Of a stretch of DNA of 64,000 bases, positions 60,955-64,000 are shown piece after piece (position 1 is the first letter of the stretch; each line of letters starts with the position of its first letter). The translations under genes were made by a program, and so were the position numbers. The notes under the pieces are model-generated. The model was not told the DNA's origin and made no database searches. It saw only the letters and a list, made by a program, of their open reading frames with translations. The stretch is from Paenibacillus cymbidii (lineage in GTDB: Bacteria > Bacillota > Bacilli > Paenibacillales > NBRC-103111), in contig NZ_SHLX01000029.1 in assembly GCF_004764705.1 (NCBI RefSeq), positions 1 through 64,000 of the forward strand, read 5' to 3'.

Positions 60955-61407
60955 ATGTCGTTGTCGACCAATTCCCGTTCGTACTTCCGGCTTACTTTCG
61001 AACAACCGCTATATGCCGAATGCAAAATCATCGGCGTCAGCGGCGCATCCGTCGAATCGCGCAAATCGCCGATCTGTGTGCTCGATCTTAGCGCCAACGG
61101 GCTGCGCTGCCTGTCGCGGCTCATGCTGCCGGCGGACAGCTCGATCCTGCTTGAGTTCCGATTCGTCCTGCTCGACAAGGAAATCAAGATACTCGGCACT
61201 ATCGTCCGGCGCAAGCCGCTTAGAGATGGCTTGTTCGAATATGCAATCGTATTCTCCGCTTACGACCATGAGATGGACGCCCTGTCGGGATTGATTAATA
61301 TAGTGGCGGCCAAGCTTCGCAAAACGAAGGTACTGTCAAGCTGCAGTTTCTGCACACCGGCACAGATGGAGGAAATTACAGGAAGCTCTGTCGGATTCTC
61401 CTCGTAA
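60955..61407 (+). CDS. PilZ-domain protein (candidate c-di-GMP receptor)
   Basis: A 150-residue protein with a PilZ-type beta-barrel. A basic N-terminal segment with Arg (NSRSYFRLTFEQPL) precedes the core ICVLDLSANGLRCLSRLMLP, which matches the D/N-x-S-x-x-G motif that binds c-di-GMP. The first R-x-x-x-R element is not exact, so binding should be tested. The start is uncertain: GTG 60952 or ATG 60955, both without a strong site. It is on the same strand as, and upstream of, an unknown protein and a CBS-GGDEF protein. Confidence 0.7.
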   Translation: MSLSTNSRSYFRLTFEQPLYAECKIIGVSGASVESRKSPICVLDLSANGLRCLSRLMLPADSSILLEFRFVLLDKEIKILGTIVRRKPLRDGLFEYAIVFSAYDHEMDALSGLINIVAAKLRKTKVLSSCSFCTPAQMEEITGSSVGFSS

Positions 61408-61526
61408 TGCAAGTTGTCGAAATATTGTCACATTATTGTCATTTTGCAACAAGTTGCGGTTGTTTTTGCAACCTCAACACGATATGATGGGTATAAAGTC
61501 ATAGATTATGTTGAGCGAGGTAGCGG

Positions 61527-61874
61527 ATGGGAACGAACCAATTGTCTAAAAAAGCGGTCATCTCCTTGAAAATATCCGATTTCGAGCTGCCGCCGATGCA
61601 AGACATCCTGATAGTAGGTCGAAAGGCCCAGATTGGTCCGGAAGCCGCCAGGAGAATGGCTGACGCCTTGTCACCCGATCAGTATACGATCATTCCGACT
61701 GAACATCCGAAAGTGGAAGCCGTTCTGATCCGTACCTCTCTATTCGACATGCTTGACCGGAACGTTCTGCTCGATCTTGTGCTGCAAGAGGCGGATGGCA
61801 TGTTCCACGACACGATGGTGCTTCGTTCCGAGTTGAAGGTTTCGTTTTCGGTTGAACGCGAGGTGATTTTTTGA
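61527..61874 (+). CDS. Hypothetical protein upstream of the CBS-GGDEF gene
   Basis: A 115-residue protein of no recognised family. The sequence looks like a small alpha/beta fold (PPMQDILIVGRKAQIGPEAA at the start, EAVLIRTSLFDMLDRNVLLD in the middle), and the C-terminal half is beta-like. GCGAGG precedes the ATG at 61527. Its stop overlaps the start codon of the CBS-GGDEF gene by one base (TGATG), so the two are very probably translationally coupled. A role in the same signalling pathway is inferred from that coupling. Confidence 0.65.
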   Translation: MGTNQLSKKAVISLKISDFELPPMQDILIVGRKAQIGPEAARRMADALSPDQYTIIPTEHPKVEAVLIRTSLFDMLDRNVLLDLVLQEADGMFHDTMVLRSELKVSFSVEREVIF

Positions 61875-62662
61875 TGAAGATCAAGGACGTCATGTCGACT
61901 TCGGTACATCGGATCGCATCGGGACGCAGCATTCGTTTCGCTTCCTCGCGAATGGAGGAGCTGCGCGTCGGCTCGCTGCTGGTCGAGGATGAAGGCCACT
62001 TGATCGGCATCGTCACCTCGCGGGATATCCGCTCGTCGCACCCGAACCGGCTTGTCGCCGACGCCATGACCGCCAATCCGGTTACAGTTGAAACCGATTG
62101 CTTCGTATGGGATGCGCTTGAGACGATGGAGAGGCACGGCATCGAGAGGCTGGTCGTCACGACTGGCGACGAACAGGTGACCGGGATCGTAACGAGGGAA
62201 GTGCTGAAGTATACGCTGGCCGGGTTCAGGGACCCGCTTACCGGGTTGTACAAGGCGCCTTATGTCGAGTACGTAGCCGACGATTTGCTGCGGCGGCGCA
62301 TTCCGTTTCAGCTGTTGTTCCTCGATTTGAACGACTTCGGCGAAATCAACAAGAAGTGGGGGCATCCCGCCGGCGACGATCTGCTCGTCGCCTTCGCCGA
62401 CAATTTGCTCGCGGCCGGTTCGGCAAACGATTACATTGCCCGTTATGCCGGCGACGAGTTTATCGTGCTGACGCTTCGCGGCAAAGACGACGCGCGCAAT
62501 TTGGCGTCCGCCATGTCGCAGACGCTTCATTTGCGCGAGCTTAGCACGGCCCCTTCGGTCGGCGTATTGTTAGCCGAGGAGACGCCGAACTTCTTTTTGC
62601 TGCCTTACCGCGAGTTGGTGCGCCGCGCCAGCCTCGAGTCCAGCTACCTGAAAAACGTATAA
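61874..62662 (+). CDS. Diguanylate-cyclase-type GGDEF protein with a CBS pair
   Basis: A 262-residue soluble protein. Two CBS motifs (about 1-120: VMSTSVHRIASGRSI, LVEDEGHLIGIVTSRDIRSS, then MTANPVTVETDCFVWDALET and GIVTREVL) form a Bateman module that typically binds adenine nucleotides. The GGDEF domain (about 130-255) has DPLTGLYKAPY and LFLDLNDFGEINKKWGH, but its signature is AGDEF (YAGDEFIVL), in place of GG-[DE]-EF. AGDEF proteins can still be active, so cyclase activity is uncertain. The ATG at 61874 overlaps the upstream stop. It links CBS sensing with c-di-GMP signalling near a PilZ protein. Confidence 0.82.
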   Translation: MKIKDVMSTSVHRIASGRSIRFASSRMEELRVGSLLVEDEGHLIGIVTSRDIRSSHPNRLVADAMTANPVTVETDCFVWDALETMERHGIERLVVTTGDEQVTGIVTREVLKYTLAGFRDPLTGLYKAPYVEYVADDLLRRRIPFQLLFLDLNDFGEINKKWGHPAGDDLLVAFADNLLAAGSANDYIARYAGDEFIVLTLRGKDDARNLASAMSQTLHLRELSTAPSVGVLLAEETPNFFLLPYRELVRRASLESSYLKNV

Positions 62663-62893
62663 ACGAATTCGGTTGATTATCGGCGGGTGGCCGTCATCAT
62701 GTATTTCCCATTCTTCATTCCTACCCGCTTCCCCTGCCGCCCACTCCTTCGGATACGATATTGCGCAGTCGTAAACCTTCGGAAACTGGTCGAACCCGGC
62801 GCCTTCGTCAAATCCGCTTCCCCAAACATGCTTTATAACGTCCAAATAATAGGGATAATGCGATTAAATAGATATCCGAGAACTATTTTGCTC
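62663..62893. other. Short gene-free stretch between the CBS-GGDEF gene and the ligase
   Basis: GC-rich to about 62820, then AT-rich. A minus-strand frame (62570-62845) runs into the GGDEF gene and lacks a ribosome site. It may be a gene fragment beside the acquired ligase; I do not recognise it. Confidence 0.4.
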
Positions 62894-63814
62894 CTAAGAG
62901 TATTTAGGGAATTCCATTCTTCGTTCCAACGACAAAAGGATGATTTGATCTAGCAGTTCCGTCATTGAGATCCCTGCGGCACGTGCACTTTGTGGAAAAA
63001 GACTGGACTGCGTTAATCCTGGAAGGGTATTCACTTCTAATACAAAGGGATTTCCCTTTTGCAAAATCATATCGACCCTTGCATAAACACTGCATTTTAA
63101 ACTTTTATATGCAGTTAATGCAGCTGATTTTACCCGCTCATATACTTCTGTTGGTAATTGCACCAAACGTTCATCTGCCCCATTAGGGCCATATTTGGAT
63201 TGATAATCAAAAAAATCAGTTTTCGAATTTATTTCAATTATGGGCAGCATTTCTTCACCTAAAATTGAACACGTAATTTCCGTACCTTCAATAAATTGTT
63301 CAACGATTACTTCCTTATCCGTCTTCATAATTTCACAAATGGCATCTGTAAATTCTTGATAACTTACGGCTTTTTTAACCCCAATGCTTGAACCGCCAAA
63401 ATTAGGTTTGACAAACAATGGTAACCCTAATTTTTCCAATTTATATTTTTCTATTGGTTCATCTTTATGTATAACAATCCAATCAGGAGTACACACTCCG
63501 TTGAAGCGAAGTAACATCTTTGATACTGCCTTATCCATACAAATGCTGCTCGACTGAAGGCCACAACCAGAATAGGGTATACCCATAGTTTCAAAATAAC
63601 CTTGAATAGTTCCGTCCTCACCAAATTGACCATGTAAAGCTAATAGTGCAAAATCTATCTTGTCAGTATACCCGAAAAGTTCCTCTCCACTGGTAATTTC
63701 TATAGGAATTGTTTCGTATTTATCTTTATTTAGATATTTAATGATCTCATTTCCAGTTTTCAACGAGACCTCACGTTCTGACGAATTACCTCCCATAATT
63801 ACTCCAACTTTCAT
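62894..63814 (-). CDS. ddl: D-alanine--D-alanine ligase, AT-rich and probably acquired
   Basis: A 306-residue ATP-grasp ligase that joins two D-alanines for peptidoglycan. Blocks seen are VIMGGNSSEREVSLKTG at the N terminus, LALHGQFGEDGTIQGYFE and GIPYSGCGLQSS with the D-Ala-binding region, FVKPNFGGSSIGVKK (glycine-rich ATP loop), VLEVNTLPGLTQSSLFPQSA near the C terminus with the Mg2+ ligands. The length is at the short end for Ddl. Base composition is far more AT-rich than its neighbours, with A/T-ending codons, suggesting horizontal transfer. It could instead be a Van-type variant, but no D-Lac or D-Ser specificity residue is assigned here. AGGTGGTGG precedes the ATG. Confidence 0.9.
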   Translation of the reverse strand: MKVGVIMGGNSSEREVSLKTGNEIIKYLNKDKYETIPIEITSGEELFGYTDKIDFALLALHGQFGEDGTIQGYFETMGIPYSGCGLQSSSICMDKAVSKMLLRFNGVCTPDWIVIHKDEPIEKYKLEKLGLPLFVKPNFGGSSIGVKKAVSYQEFTDAICEIMKTDKEVIVEQFIEGTEITCSILGEEMLPIIEINSKTDFFDYQSKYGPNGADERLVQLPTEVYERVKSAALTAYKSLKCSVYARVDMILQKGNPFVLEVNTLPGLTQSSLFPQSARAAGISMTELLDQIILLSLERRMEFPKYS

Positions 63815-63923
63815 TCAAAAACCACCACCTAGATGTTGTTAAGTTTTCAAGAAAATTGGTCCCGGTATTTTCCAGAAACCATTCCTTTGTTGCGATCGAG
63901 CGCGTATCGCCATGATCGCTCAT
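63786..63923 (-). other. Short open frame overlapping the ddl start
   Basis: A 45-residue frame (starts MSDHGDTRSIATKEWFLENT) with AAAGGGGGG upstream. GC-rich codons at its start give way to AT-rich sequence, and it overlaps the first 29 bases of ddl. It could be a gene cut by the insertion of ddl, or a translational leader. Not recognised. Confidence 0.35.
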
Positions 63924-63951
63924 AATCCCCCCTTTTACGCAAATCGATTGA

Positions 63952-64000
63952 TCATCCAAGCGCATCGAACGGATACTTCGGCCTTTGTATGCGCTCGTAG
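63952..64000 (-). other. Possible 3' end of a gene running off the window
   Basis: On the minus strand a frame enters from beyond 64000 and stops at 63952, reading ...YERIQRPKYPFDALG. It is GC-rich like the bulk genome and ends about 30 bases before the start of the short frame. Too short to identify. Confidence 0.3.

Noticed and set aside
62570..62845. 91-codon minus-strand frame between the CBS-GGDEF gene and ddl
   Set aside because: It overlaps the C-terminal coding part of the GGDEF gene in antisense and has no ribosome site. It may be a fragment, but this is not supportable.

Overview
The window looks like chromosomal DNA of an endospore-forming member of the Paenibacillaceae (Paenibacillus or Cohnella type). 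It carries Bacillales replication genes (dnaB, dnaI), HemQ, a type-2 ferredoxin-NADP reductase (YumC type), a Ktr potassium system behind a c-di-AMP riboswitch, a CotH spore-coat kinase and a YjcZ-type sporulation peptide. It also has the sugar-scavenging machinery typical of the family: Lpl-type ABC permeases, a YesN-type AraC regulator and SLH-anchored giant surface proteins. Most of it is fairly GC-rich, with AT-rich islands at about 4.5-5.7 kb and 62.9-63.9 kb. No tRNA, rRNA or CRISPR array was seen.

Layout. 1-4.4 kb is accessory DNA: an IS21-like end, a copper-amine-oxidase-stalk secreted protein divergent from a small XRE regulator, two small unknowns and a degenerate serine recombinase. 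4.5-13.5 kb is a polymorphic toxin operon: an FnIII secreted protein, a 2260-residue secreted RHS/YD protein ending in a HINT domain and a barnase-like RNase, then a barstar-like immunity gene. 14.1-25.8 kb is a carbohydrate island: a YesN-type regulator, a solute-binding protein, two permeases, a DapA/NanA-like aldolase, an SGNH hydrolase and a sialidase, plus a LacI regulator with a GH88 unsaturated glucuronyl hydrolase. 26.4-34.9 kb holds a 2065-residue SLH protein with tandem Ig-like modules, three tandem tail-collar proteins and a GNAT acetyltransferase. 35.0-38.0 kb is an AraC regulator divergent from a GHL6-type glycosidase. 38.1-40.0 kb is a spore-coat group.

40.2-62.7 kb is mostly core: sdhCAB with a LysR regulator, ktrB-ktrA-antiporter, a CPBP protease, uvrC, trxA, a YqzM-like peptide, a methyltransferase, dnaB-dnaI, yuiB, hemQ, NDH-2 (behind a Rex-like operator), yumC, a PilZ protein and a CBS-GGDEF protein. 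62.9-63.8 kb is an AT-rich D-Ala-D-Ala ligase that looks acquired.

Several signals lie outside genes. A four-box repeat with the same box spacing occurs at 13.7-13.9 and 26.0-26.2 kb. A composite of four strong hairpins lies at 53.6-53.8 kb. There are several operator-like inverted or direct repeats. Functionally, the window combines interbacterial competition (RHS-barnase), surface display, polysaccharide scavenging, respiration (Sdh, NDH-2), potassium homeostasis under c-di-AMP control, and replication initiation.
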